NCBI RefSeq assembly: GCF_000425345.1
Contig: NZ_AUDG01000046.1
Coordinates: 1 to 34,734 of the forward strand
From: Rheinheimera baltica DSM 14885
GTDB taxonomy: Bacteria > Pseudomonadota > Gammaproteobacteria > Enterobacterales > Alteromonadaceae
DNA: 34,734 nt
Direction of reading: 5' to 3'
Below, piece after piece: positions 7,899-14,671 of the stretch (the first letter of the stretch is position 1; each line of letters opens with the position of its first letter). The notes beneath the pieces are model-generated. The model was not told the DNA's origin. It ran no database searches and worked only from the letters and a program-made list of their open reading frames with translations. Position numbers and translations under genes: made by a program.

Positions 7899-8353
7899 AT
7901 CGCTTCCCTCACCACGTTAGTGGCCAGATCATTAAGCAAGCTTCTAAAAAGTGATAGTGGCATATCGTATGCCGGCGCTATCGTATAGTGTGTAGCGGAG
8001 ATACGGGAGTTAAACTTGTCTTTCACTATTGCAAGACCGGATGGCAACGTTGTACCTTCGGGAATTTTGTAATATTCCCAAGAGTTTCCTTTAAATGTAT
8101 TTGGCTTGTCAAAAGTACTTATTCCTCTTGGCGATGGCCGGCATGAAACCCACTTCACCCCGTCTTTTTCTGAAATAGTTATATCTGCAGGCCTTAATTG
8201 GCCGTTGGATAACACTTTGTCTTCTTCGACCAGACCAAATAAAGAACCCTTATCCGTCGTTCTCTTAGCCCGCCATAAATTTACGGGAGATTGTTCAAAG
8301 TAGCGATCAATATCTCCTGCAGAGATTAAAATATCTTTAAGTATTTCAGTCAT
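7895..8353 (-). CDS. Tse2-family toxin (ADP-ribosyltransferase-like fold), orphan
   Basis: A 152-residue protein. The ATG at 8353 is chosen over an upstream TTG at 8407 because GGGAAG lies about 7 bases before it, and it gives a length like Tse2 (158). Against the P. aeruginosa T6SS toxin Tse2 as remembered, it shares an early LWRAK (LYRAV in Tse2), an FD before the core, then IPEGTTLP (IPDGTDIP), a D-x2-N-x-R stretch, and ATHYTI (residues 120-125) followed by P-x3-M. Tse2 is cytotoxic inside bacterial cells and has an ADP-ribosyltransferase/fungal-toxin-like fold. No VgrG, PAAR or other T6SS gene is nearby, so this copy may act as a toxin-antitoxin module. The composition is visibly more AT-rich than umuDC. 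Confidence 0.75.
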   Translation of the reverse strand: MTEILKDILISAGDIDRYFEQSPVNLWRAKRTTDKGSLFGLVEEDKVLSNGQLRPADITISEKDGVKWVSCRPSPRGISTFDKPNTFKGNSWEYYKIPEGTTLPSGLAIVKDKFNSRISATHYTIAPAYDMPLSLFRSLLNDLATNVVREAI

Positions 8354-8490
8354 CGAAAGTCTTCCCTTACCAATTAGTAGATTTAGCCAACAATTTGGCA
8401 AGACCAAATTTAACCCAATAAACCACTCAAATAAACATTTAAATTACATATAAACCCGCATAAATAACAATCTTGAATTACAGAAAAGGG
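8354..8490. promoter_or_regulatory. AT-rich upstream region of the toxin module
   Basis: This region carries the ribosome site (GGGAAG on the minus strand near 8360) and a strongly AT-rich segment (8408-8480) that probably holds the promoter of the toxin-antitoxin pair. I see no clear operator. It ends at the right-hand umuC-end repeat. Confidence 0.4.
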
Positions 8491-8649
8491 GGTTACCAGC
8501 CAAGACACCACCCAACAATGGGTGATGAAACATGAACTGCTTTCGCCGACTTACACCACAAATTGGAAAGAAATACCGGTGGCTAAGTAATGTCTGCTAA
8601 GAGCGAAAAGCGAAGATGTAGTTTGAATTTAGCCTGCCCCTAATAATCC
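8491..8649 (+). pseudogene. Right copy of the repeat: umuC 3' fragment
   Basis: From 8498 to 8590 the plus strand encodes SQDTTQQWVMKHELL and continues to EIPVAK-stop, in frame. This is the DUF4113 tail of a second, diverged umuC with no head. The following 60 bases also match those after the real umuC. Because differences are mostly frame-preserving, the fragment looks like the end of a foreign functional umuC brought in with the toxin module, not a decayed tandem copy. Confidence 0.75.
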
Positions 8650-8857
8650 CAATCCGATAAGTGCAGTCTAAGGTTGAACCATGCTTTAACGCTGTAAAAG
8701 ATTTAGTTGAGTTAACCTAAAAGCCATTGTCCCGGCCGTAACCAAAATCTCTGGCAAAGCGCGCCACCACCACAGCAACTTAGCAAGATCGGGTACGCGG
8801 GTTGGCCCTAAGTTCGTATATGGTGTTATCGTACTTAGAGCAGCAATGGAGAAAATT
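8650..8857. other. Intergenic region before the AraC-type gene
   Basis: About 200 bases with no supported gene. A minus-strand frame stays open from within the AraC-type gene start to a stop at 8686 (including PDLAKLLWWWRALPEI), but I do not recognise it and there is no good start. It may be a relic or chance. Confidence 0.35.
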
Positions 8858-9751
8858 ATGCAGCAGATACGGGTGATTCAGGTTGAACGCTATGCCACGC
8901 GGGTGGAGAAAGTGCTGGCCTATATTGAGTCGTTGGGCGCGCAGGCCCAACCGACACTGGACGAGTTGGCCGCCGTGGCGGCAATTTCACCGTTTCATTT
9001 TCATCGGGTATGGCGGGTGATGACCGGGGAGACGGTGTTCGAAAGCCTGCGGCGTGTGCAAATGGGCCGCGCGCTGGTTGCGCTGCAGAACGAGCGTGCA
9101 CCGGTAGTTGAAGTTGCAGAGGCCGCCGGCTATGCCAGTGGCCAATCCTTTGCGCGTTCACTAAAAGCCTTCGCCGGGGCCAGTGCCAGCGAGCTAAGGG
9201 CCGACCCTGCTAAGATGGCCGCATTTGTTGCCCGCATTACGCATGGCCTGCGAGCGCAGGACGACGACGTACCAGGCATTGAGGTAACAATAGTTGAGCT
9301 GCAGCCACTGAAAATCCTGGCGACACGCAATACCGGCGCCTATGAAAGCCTATTCAATGGTTATGGCCGTCTGTTCGAGTTAGTCACTCAGTGTATGCCG
9401 CCAGAAGACGTGCGCGGCATTCATGGTTTATGGCCGGATGATCCGCGCACCACGGCGCCCGAAGACTTTCGCTTCGACTGCGCTTTCTCTGTAGCGCAGA
9501 CAGCAGGCGCAGCGCCGCCGGGGACGCATTGGGCAGAGTTACCCTCGGGCACTTGCCTGAGCGCGCGCCATGTCGGCGATTATGACGCATTGCTGGATAC
9601 GATTGACTGGCTTTACGCCATGGCACTGGAAGCTGGCATAGAACTGCGCAACGCCCCGCTGTTTGCGCATTATATTGATGATCCGGAAAGCACACCTGTT
9701 GCAGAGTGGCGCACGGATGTCTACCTACCCATCGAGGTGAACCAGATATGA
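8858..9751 (+). CDS. AraC-family regulator with GyrI-like effector domain
   Basis: About 297 residues. The N-terminal AraC DNA-binding domain has two helix-turn-helix units (LDELAAVAAISPFHFHRVWR and VVEVAEAAGYASGQSFARSLK). The C-terminal half (from about residue 140) is a GyrI-like/effector-binding domain (VTIVELQPLKILATRNTGAY to VYLPIEV), the SoxS-Rob-like layout that senses small hydrophobic ligands. The ATG at 8858 is preferred because GGAG lies 6 bases upstream; an ATG at 8846 would add four residues. The gene is richer in GC than the toxin module beside it. Targets are unknown. Confidence 0.9.
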   Translation: MQQIRVIQVERYATRVEKVLAYIESLGAQAQPTLDELAAVAAISPFHFHRVWRVMTGETVFESLRRVQMGRALVALQNERAPVVEVAEAAGYASGQSFARSLKAFAGASASELRADPAKMAAFVARITHGLRAQDDDVPGIEVTIVELQPLKILATRNTGAYESLFNGYGRLFELVTQCMPPEDVRGIHGLWPDDPRTTAPEDFRFDCAFSVAQTAGAAPPGTHWAELPSGTCLSARHVGDYDALLDTIDWLYAMALEAGIELRNAPLFAHYIDDPESTPVAEWRTDVYLPIEVNQI

Positions 9752-9761
9752 GGCAACTAAA

Positions 9762-9845
9762 ATGGATGGCAGGTCTGTCACCGACTGGGTGAAAAAAAAC
9801 GGTAGCTGGCACCAGTTTATGCACGCCGACTATCAGCGTGATTAA
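9762..9845 (+). pseudogene. Short tail resembling a SnoaL/DUF4440 (NTF2-like) protein
   Basis: The 27-codon frame MDGRSVTDWVKKNG to HADYQRD-stop resembles the last strand pair of DUF4440/SnoaL-like proteins (a V-x-D-x-WVK-x-NGxW pattern). No upstream part remains, since the AraC-type gene ends 10 bases before. It is probably a gene remnant left by deletion; it could also be a chance ORF. Confidence 0.35.
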
Positions 9846-9853
9846 TATCGAAG

Positions 9854-10156
9854 CTACTTTTTCTTTTTATCTATCAAAACTTGCTGTTGCCATTTACCAG
9901 GCTGCTTGTCGGTACGATGTATACACCCTACCCAGCAGCAAGGTCGCTTTTTGCCTTCCAGAAGATCCTCGGTCGCCCGAACTATGCGTTTTATTCTGGT
10001 CTTCTGTTGTTTAGCATCTTCAATCCAACAAATAAATTCATTTCGGCCAATTGCTGACAAGGCTTCCCAACTGCTAACCAGTTCTTTTTCAACTAGTGCC
10101 TTAGCCAAATCACCTGGTAATTCGTGCACCAAGCCGCCGGACATTTCTGGTTTCAT
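9854..10156 (-). CDS. YdeI/OmpD-associated family protein (OmdA-like)
   Basis: A 100-residue protein with a pattern typical of the YdeI/OmpD-associated C-terminal domain (PF13376): LPGDLAKALVEKE, then SWEALSAIGRNEFICWIEDAK and TRIKRIVRATEDLLEGKKRPCC. It is a small cytoplasmic protein. Family members have been linked to bacteriocin or peptide stress and trehalose-related loci, without a defined activity. It is alone on the minus strand, convergent with the AraC-type gene and the relic next to it. Confidence 0.75.
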   Translation of the reverse strand: MKPEMSGGLVHELPGDLAKALVEKELVSSWEALSAIGRNEFICWIEDAKQQKTRIKRIVRATEDLLEGKKRPCCWVGCIHRTDKQPGKWQQQVLIDKKKK

Positions 10157-10257
10157 AGCTAATTACCTGATACCTGCTGTTGGTTTGCTAGTTAATGGCT
10201 CGAAATACATATATTTAACATAGCTCATCTTTAATTGTCTCTGCCCCCATTTTTTTT

Positions 10258-11121
10258 CTACTTTGCTGTTAAATAATCCAGCGTATTGACCATGTCGAAT
10301 TTGGGACTGCGGCGAATAAACTCTCTAAGCATCGCGGTATGGGCAGATCCCATTAAAATCAGTACCCGATCATGTTTCGTCATCGGAATGCGGTTTAAAT
10401 TGGTATAAATTTTCATATTGCGCAGATAAAACTGTGCTGCTTGTTCTGCACCTTCAAAGCCATCATCAATGCCAACGTAAAACAGCTTATCAGCATTGGT
10501 ATTGAGCATGTAATCCAACATCAGCGGGTGATTGGTTAATTGTAACTGTTCCAGCAACGACAGCTGGTCAAAGCGCTGATTACGTTCAGCTAATTTGGGG
10601 TAATGCAAAAAAGGCTGATGGGTTAATTGCAGATAGGTTTGCCGGTCAACCGAATTTTCCAGCTCGGGGCTGTTTTCGATAAAGTCTCCCAAGCTGTAGT
10701 TATAGCCCAGATGGTGATCGATGCCGTACACCTTATCTACGCCACTTAATCTGGCGATATCAAAGCCCAGCATACTTAGCTCACCATAGCGGGTATCTAA
10801 GCGCACAGGGTTGGCTAAAAACGCCTGATAGGCCTGATTTATGCGGGCCATATCTTCAGGTAGAAACTCCAGGCAAACGATGGTGGGTTTAAATTGGGCA
10901 AGCAACTTTGCGATGTCTTTAACAGCTTGCTGATTAGCCTGGCTATGTTCATCAAAATCAACGCTGTTAGCATCACTGGTAGCGCCAAAGTGAAAGCTGC
11001 CTATATTCAGCACTTTAATTTTTTCAACATTAACAGGCCCGGCCTCAGCAAGTAACACAGAGTCCGTTGTACTGCTGCAGGCAACAAGACACAGCGCCAG
11101 TAAAAATAGGATAGTTTTCAT
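10258..11121 (-). CDS. DUF5694 domain lipoprotein, TraB/PrgY-like
   Basis: 287 residues from the ATG at 11121. This start is chosen because it begins with a lipoprotein signal MKTILFLLALCLVAC (C15); an upstream extension of 27 residues has no signal function. The body has VLNIGSFHFG near the N-terminus, IVCLEFLPED, YGIDHHLGY and a late GSAHTAML, the His/Glu pattern of TraB/ChaN-like metal-binding proteins grouped as DUF5694. The role is unknown; a membrane-anchored hydrolase or metal-binding protein is plausible. Confidence 0.75.
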   Translation of the reverse strand: MKTILFLLALCLVACSSTTDSVLLAEAGPVNVEKIKVLNIGSFHFGATSDANSVDFDEHSQANQQAVKDIAKLLAQFKPTIVCLEFLPEDMARINQAYQAFLANPVRLDTRYGELSMLGFDIARLSGVDKVYGIDHHLGYNYSLGDFIENSPELENSVDRQTYLQLTHQPFLHYPKLAERNQRFDQLSLLEQLQLTNHPLMLDYMLNTNADKLFYVGIDDGFEGAEQAAQFYLRNMKIYTNLNRIPMTKHDRVLILMGSAHTAMLREFIRRSPKFDMVNTLDYLTAK

Positions 11122-11265
11122 TGATATAGGCCAGATGCTGAAAATAGCACCAGCATAGCCAACATCAGCATGTGCAGCAATAGCGCAACATAAGTCCGAC
11201 AATTATAAAGCAGCTTTGCCCTCCTAGGCCTCTGGCAACAACTCCGCGCTCTATAAAGTGCAGCT

Positions 11266-11910
11266 TCAAACTGGCTGCATCAACCTGTCACGGAAACCCT
11301 TACACAGCATATAAAATCGACACAGCGGATAAATCAGCATTAGCAGTAAAGTAATTAAATCGCCAACATCGCGCTTGTCGTAATAGTAATGCGCCGGGTG
11401 CTGCAGTGCAGGGACTGCACCTTCTATCTTAATGATTTTTGACTCAAATTCATCTTCAGAAAGGTTATTCAATTTCTGCCCGGCGTTTAGCGGGTAGATG
11501 AAATATCTACCCGACTCTGTAGCACCGTAGACCGCCTTATCACTTATGCCTACCAACACAATGTCACTGACTATTGCCTCACCACCCTCTCTACCTGGCC
11601 ACAAATACCACTTATCGGTTACATCTATCGCTCCCAGAGTCAGTTTTTTATTCACAGGCAGTGACCAGTAATCTGTTAGCGGCGGATCGACATCCCTAAC
11701 CAGCTCACAAATTATAATATTCGCAAAGATTGCCAATAGAAAATATGGACCCAGCTTAATTGGAAACCAAAAAAAAGACTCAACCGAGACCTTACTTTTG
11801 CTGAAAAAAAAGCTCAGCACTTTAGCTAGCAACAGCAGCACAAAGCCTGCAATAGTCGCCAGAAAAACGTAGCCTAGTGCTGCGAAAACTAATTGAAATA
11901 ATGAACCCAC
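11266..11910 (-). CDS. Hypothetical membrane protein
   Basis: 214 residues that I do not recognise. Hydrophobic segments at about 8-36 and 50-69, an extracytoplasmic-looking middle (about 70-178) with WYLWPGREGG and GRYFIYPLNAG, and a last hydrophobic segment at about 181-203 suggest an inner membrane protein with one large loop. The middle could be a small beta domain. No operon partner is obvious: 144 bases separate it from the DUF5694 gene. Confidence 0.6.
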   Translation of the reverse strand: MGSLFQLVFAALGYVFLATIAGFVLLLLAKVLSFFFSKSKVSVESFFWFPIKLGPYFLLAIFANIIICELVRDVDPPLTDYWSLPVNKKLTLGAIDVTDKWYLWPGREGGEAIVSDIVLVGISDKAVYGATESGRYFIYPLNAGQKLNNLSEDEFESKIIKIEGAVPALQHPAHYYYDKRDVGDLITLLLMLIYPLCRFYMLCKGFRDRLMQPV

Positions 11911-11986
11911 GTATGATTCCCGGCGAAGTGTTAATTCAGTATTGGCGTGATAATTTCAACCACAACATAATTATGTTTGCAGTCAT

Positions 11987-12517
11987 TTATGTTACATAAG
12001 CAACAAAATCCGTCACGCCAACATCATGGCCGAGCTGGTGCAATAGCGTGCTAAGCTGGCCGCGGTGATGGGTTTGGTGGTTAAACATATGAGCTACGGC
12101 TACCCAGGTAGGGTGCTGGCGCTGCTGGCCCTGGGAATTGCTGTAGCGCATAGTGCCGGCCAGCTGTGCGGCGGTTAACTCATCAGTAAAGCGGGTAATG
12201 ACATCATCGGTCGCCACTCGTTGCTCGCTAAGCTCGGTAAAATTGGCATACAGCTCATCACGCAGCGAACTAAACTGCTGCACTAAATCGGCACGCTGTA
12301 ATGCTGCCATAGTGGGAAAGGCAGTAGCAAAGCGGCCCAGCCAGATGCGGTCGGCCAGCAAAATATGATTTAGCGTTGCGTGCACAGAGCCAAAGAACGC
12401 GCCGAGATCTTTTTTGCGCTCGTCTTCAGTTAAAGTGGCCGCCAGCTTATATAATCGGGCGTTAAACTCACGATTATATTTGGCAAAACCCTGCATTTGC
12501 TGCTGATGCGCTGTCAT
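11987..12517 (-). CDS. DinB-family protein
   Basis: 176 residues from the ATG at 12517, with GGAGAG as ribosome site just upstream. It has the four-helix DinB/YfiT-like layout with the metal-binding histidines H51 (ATLNHILLADRIW) and H147/H151 (HMFNHQTHHRGQL). DinB-like proteins are metal-dependent and thiol-linked, often acting as bacillithiol or other S-transferases; this is not the DinB polymerase. A longer open frame that joins it to upstream sequence is an artefact of the broken VOC gene. Confidence 0.85.
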   Translation of the reverse strand: MTAHQQQMQGFAKYNREFNARLYKLAATLTEDERKKDLGAFFGSVHATLNHILLADRIWLGRFATAFPTMAALQRADLVQQFSSLRDELYANFTELSEQRVATDDVITRFTDELTAAQLAGTMRYSNSQGQQRQHPTWVAVAHMFNHQTHHRGQLSTLLHQLGHDVGVTDFVAYVT

Positions 12518-12542
12518 GTACTCTCCTCTGCCAGATACGGAT

Positions 12543-12841
12543 CTAATTCGGATGCAATTGCAGCAAATCCCACTTATTGCCGTATAAATCCTCAAACACT
12601 GCCACAGTGCCGTAGCTTTCTTCTCTGGGCTGTTCGTTAAACTTAACGCCTTTGGCCTGCATGGCGTGATAGTCGCGCCAAAAATCGTTGGTATGCAAAA
12701 ACAAGAATACCCTGCCGCCGCTTTGGTTGCCCACGGCAGCTTGCTGGTATAAAACGCGATAGCGTCGTCGTAATCGGCTACCAACAGCGCGATATTGCCG
12801 ATTTTTTGTTGTACGGGTTGTTGCTGCATAAGCTCAGACAT
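12543..12841 (-). pseudogene. VOC (glyoxalase-fold) protein with internal deletion and frameshift
   Basis: The first 36 codons read MSELMQQQPVQQK to IAFYTSKL, a normal VOC opening. The frame then shifts: the C-terminal half (VGNQSGGRVFLFLHTNDF to NKWDLLQLHPN-stop) continues in another frame from about 12734. In a complete VOC protein about 35-40 residues lie between FYTSKL and VGNQSGG, so a deletion of non-multiple-of-three length has removed the middle. It was probably an operon partner of the DinB-family gene, whose start lies 25 bases downstream. Confidence 0.8.
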
Positions 12842-12911
12842 CTGTTTGTGTTTGTTTCCGTTGTTTGTTCATATTCGATTCTAACGCAAGTTTCACCGTA
12901 GGTGAAAAGCC

Positions 12912-13065
12912 TTAGCCGGTGCTACAAACACTGCAACCGCTATCTTTATTCAGACTAAACTGGCGCCACTGGCTGGTTAGGCCATCAAACAGCTGCAATT
13001 TGAGCATAGCGTGGCGCGTTTTCGCCAGCGTCATCGCCGCCAATAATACGTCGCATTTGAACAAG
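12912..13065 (-). pseudogene. C-terminal remnant of a ThiF/MoeB-type (HesA) protein
   Basis: The minus-strand frame ending at 12912 reads KCDVLLAAMTLAKTRH, then MLKLQLFDGLTSQWRQFSL and DSGCSVCSTG-stop. This matches the end of E1-like MoeB/ThiF/HesA proteins: LFDxLxxxWRxxxLxxxxxCxVC, where CxxC holds half of the zinc site. No adenylation domain remains and there is no start codon with a ribosome site, so this is a relic. Confidence 0.55.
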
Positions 13066-13120
13066 AGTCCCGCCGCTATATAACGTAAAGTAACGCATCA
13101 ATTGTTTACTTTAGCTTGTG

Positions 13121-14512
13121 ATGAATTTTTTCCAAACGTTGTTAATTATGTTGTTTTGCAGCAGTGCACAAGCCAACGTCAGCATTCATGTGATGGCCCC
13201 CCTACTAGTAGAGGACAGGCCGTCATTTCGGCTGCAGCTGGCTGAAGCCAAACGCCTTGGCGTGGGTGGTGTTTCAGTTGACGTTTGGTGGGGCATGGTA
13301 GAGGCAGAGGCCGATCAGGTATTTGATTGGCGCTATTATGATGACATCTTTGCCGACATCAGTGCAGCGGGTTTAAACATCGTCCCGATTATGTCTTTTC
13401 ATCAATGTGGTGGAAATGTAGGGGATAATTGCAACATCCCCCTTCCAGGTTGGATTTGGCAACACTACATCAACAAAGGCATCACACAAACCGACTTGCA
13501 GTACAAAAGCGAATATGGCAATTATTCCGCCGAAACCGTGTCCTTATGGGCAGATCATGTTGTTATTCAACAGTATAGTGAATTTATACAGGCGTTCAGC
13601 CAACACTTTCAGCATTTATCTAACCGCTTAGCTGAGATTAATATCTCTATGGGCCCGGCTGGGGAATTGCGCTACCCTTCGTACAACAGCCATGATGACG
13701 GTAAATCTGCTTATCCAACTCGCGGCAGCTTTCAGGCATATTCAACTCTTGCCGTACAAGACTTTCGCCAGGCTATGCAAAGCAAATACGGTGACATAGT
13801 TAAACTTAATGCGTCATGGAATACGCAGCACACTGATTTTAAAGAGGTTATTCCACCTTTAGACGGTAATCAGTTTATTAACAGCGGCCAACATCGACAC
13901 TCGCAATATGGCAAAGATTTTATCGATTGGTATCATTTGTCACTGATAGCACATGGTAACCGTATGCTGGAAGCGGCAGACGCGGCGCTAGCTGACACTT
14001 TTAATGCGGTTCCACTGGGCTATAAAATTCCGGGTATACACTGGAAAATGGCCATTGATGACTACAGCGCCCGCAGTGCAGAGTTGGCCGCGGGTTTACT
14101 GCACAGCGATTGGCCTTACCATGAAGGCAATGGATACGGCTATATCCACATGGTAGCCGTTGCCAAACAGCTTAATTCCAAACAAGCCGGATCTAGCCAA
14201 CCTGGCCATAAACAACGCCAAGTCATTTTGCATTTTACCGCACTAGAAATGCAAGATAGCCCAATGCCCCCTAGCTATTCAATGGCAAAAACTCTGGTTC
14301 GCTGGCTGGGTGAAGAAGCCAAGCGACAACAGGTAACAATAAAAGGTGAAAACGCCCTCTCGGCAGGGGTCGAGCATGTCAGTGGCTGGGACAACATGCA
14401 ACAGGCCTTGCAAAATAGCCATTATTCCGGCCTGACTATTTTAAGGCTGGAGCAGGTAACCAATAATGAAACCGGCAAGCAAGGGCTTAAAACGCTCATT
14501 CAAACTAAATAA
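13121..14512 (+). CDS. Secreted beta-amylase, glycoside hydrolase family 14
   Basis: 463 residues from the ATG at 13121 (a GTG one codon earlier is also open). A signal peptide (NFFQTLLIMLFCSSAQA) precedes the GH14 barrel. Signatures: GVGGVSVDVWWGMVE near residue 50, SFHQCGGNVGD near 93-102 (the flexible loop aspartate), GPAGELRYPSY with catalytic acid E182, GYKIPGIHW, and FTALEMQD with catalytic base E376. It would release maltose from the non-reducing ends of starch outside the cytoplasm. No starch-binding domain follows. Bacterial GH14 enzymes are uncommon in gammaproteobacteria, so transfer is possible. No other starch gene is nearby. Confidence 0.93.
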   Translation: MNFFQTLLIMLFCSSAQANVSIHVMAPLLVEDRPSFRLQLAEAKRLGVGGVSVDVWWGMVEAEADQVFDWRYYDDIFADISAAGLNIVPIMSFHQCGGNVGDNCNIPLPGWIWQHYINKGITQTDLQYKSEYGNYSAETVSLWADHVVIQQYSEFIQAFSQHFQHLSNRLAEINISMGPAGELRYPSYNSHDDGKSAYPTRGSFQAYSTLAVQDFRQAMQSKYGDIVKLNASWNTQHTDFKEVIPPLDGNQFINSGQHRHSQYGKDFIDWYHLSLIAHGNRMLEAADAALADTFNAVPLGYKIPGIHWKMAIDDYSARSAELAAGLLHSDWPYHEGNGYGYIHMVAVAKQLNSKQAGSSQPGHKQRQVILHFTALEMQDSPMPPSYSMAKTLVRWLGEEAKRQQVTIKGENALSAGVEHVSGWDNMQQALQNSHYSGLTILRLEQVTNNETGKQGLKTLIQTK

Positions 14513-14624
14513 TAGTCTGATCAATACACTCATATTGGCCAGGTGAGACAATACTCGGTTAAGGAAAGTCCTTACCAAGCACGCGCAGACCACCTGCATT
14601 TTCGCGTCTACGCTAGAGGCTTTG

Positions 14625-14665
14625 ACAACGACATATGGGGTATTTAATGCCCCATATGTCGTTGT
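14625..14665. terminator. Perfect 16-bp inverted repeat between convergent genes
   Basis: Arms ACAACGACATATGGGG (14625-14640) and CCCCATATGTCGTTGT (14650-14665) are exactly complementary around a 9-base loop. The hairpin lies between the beta-amylase stop and the feoB stop at 14672, with a short T-rich run on the plus-strand side. A bidirectional terminator is most likely, although the stem is longer than typical. Confidence 0.7.
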
Positions 14666-14671
14666 TTGATA

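Noticed and set aside
8354-8407. Upstream TTG start for the Tse2-like toxin
   Set aside because: No ribosome site, and the extra residues do not resemble the Tse2 N-terminus; the ATG at 8353 has GGGAAG at good spacing.
10230-10250. Fourth copy of the umuC-flanking element (ctgccccca before a T-tract)
   Set aside because: Only nine bases match and no surrounding similarity extends it; treated as chance.
12518-12841. Reading 11987-12841 as one fused VOC-DinB protein
   Set aside because: The join arises from the frameshifted VOC pseudogene; the DinB-family gene has its own ATG with GGAGAG, and the middle of the fusion is out-of-frame VOC sequence.
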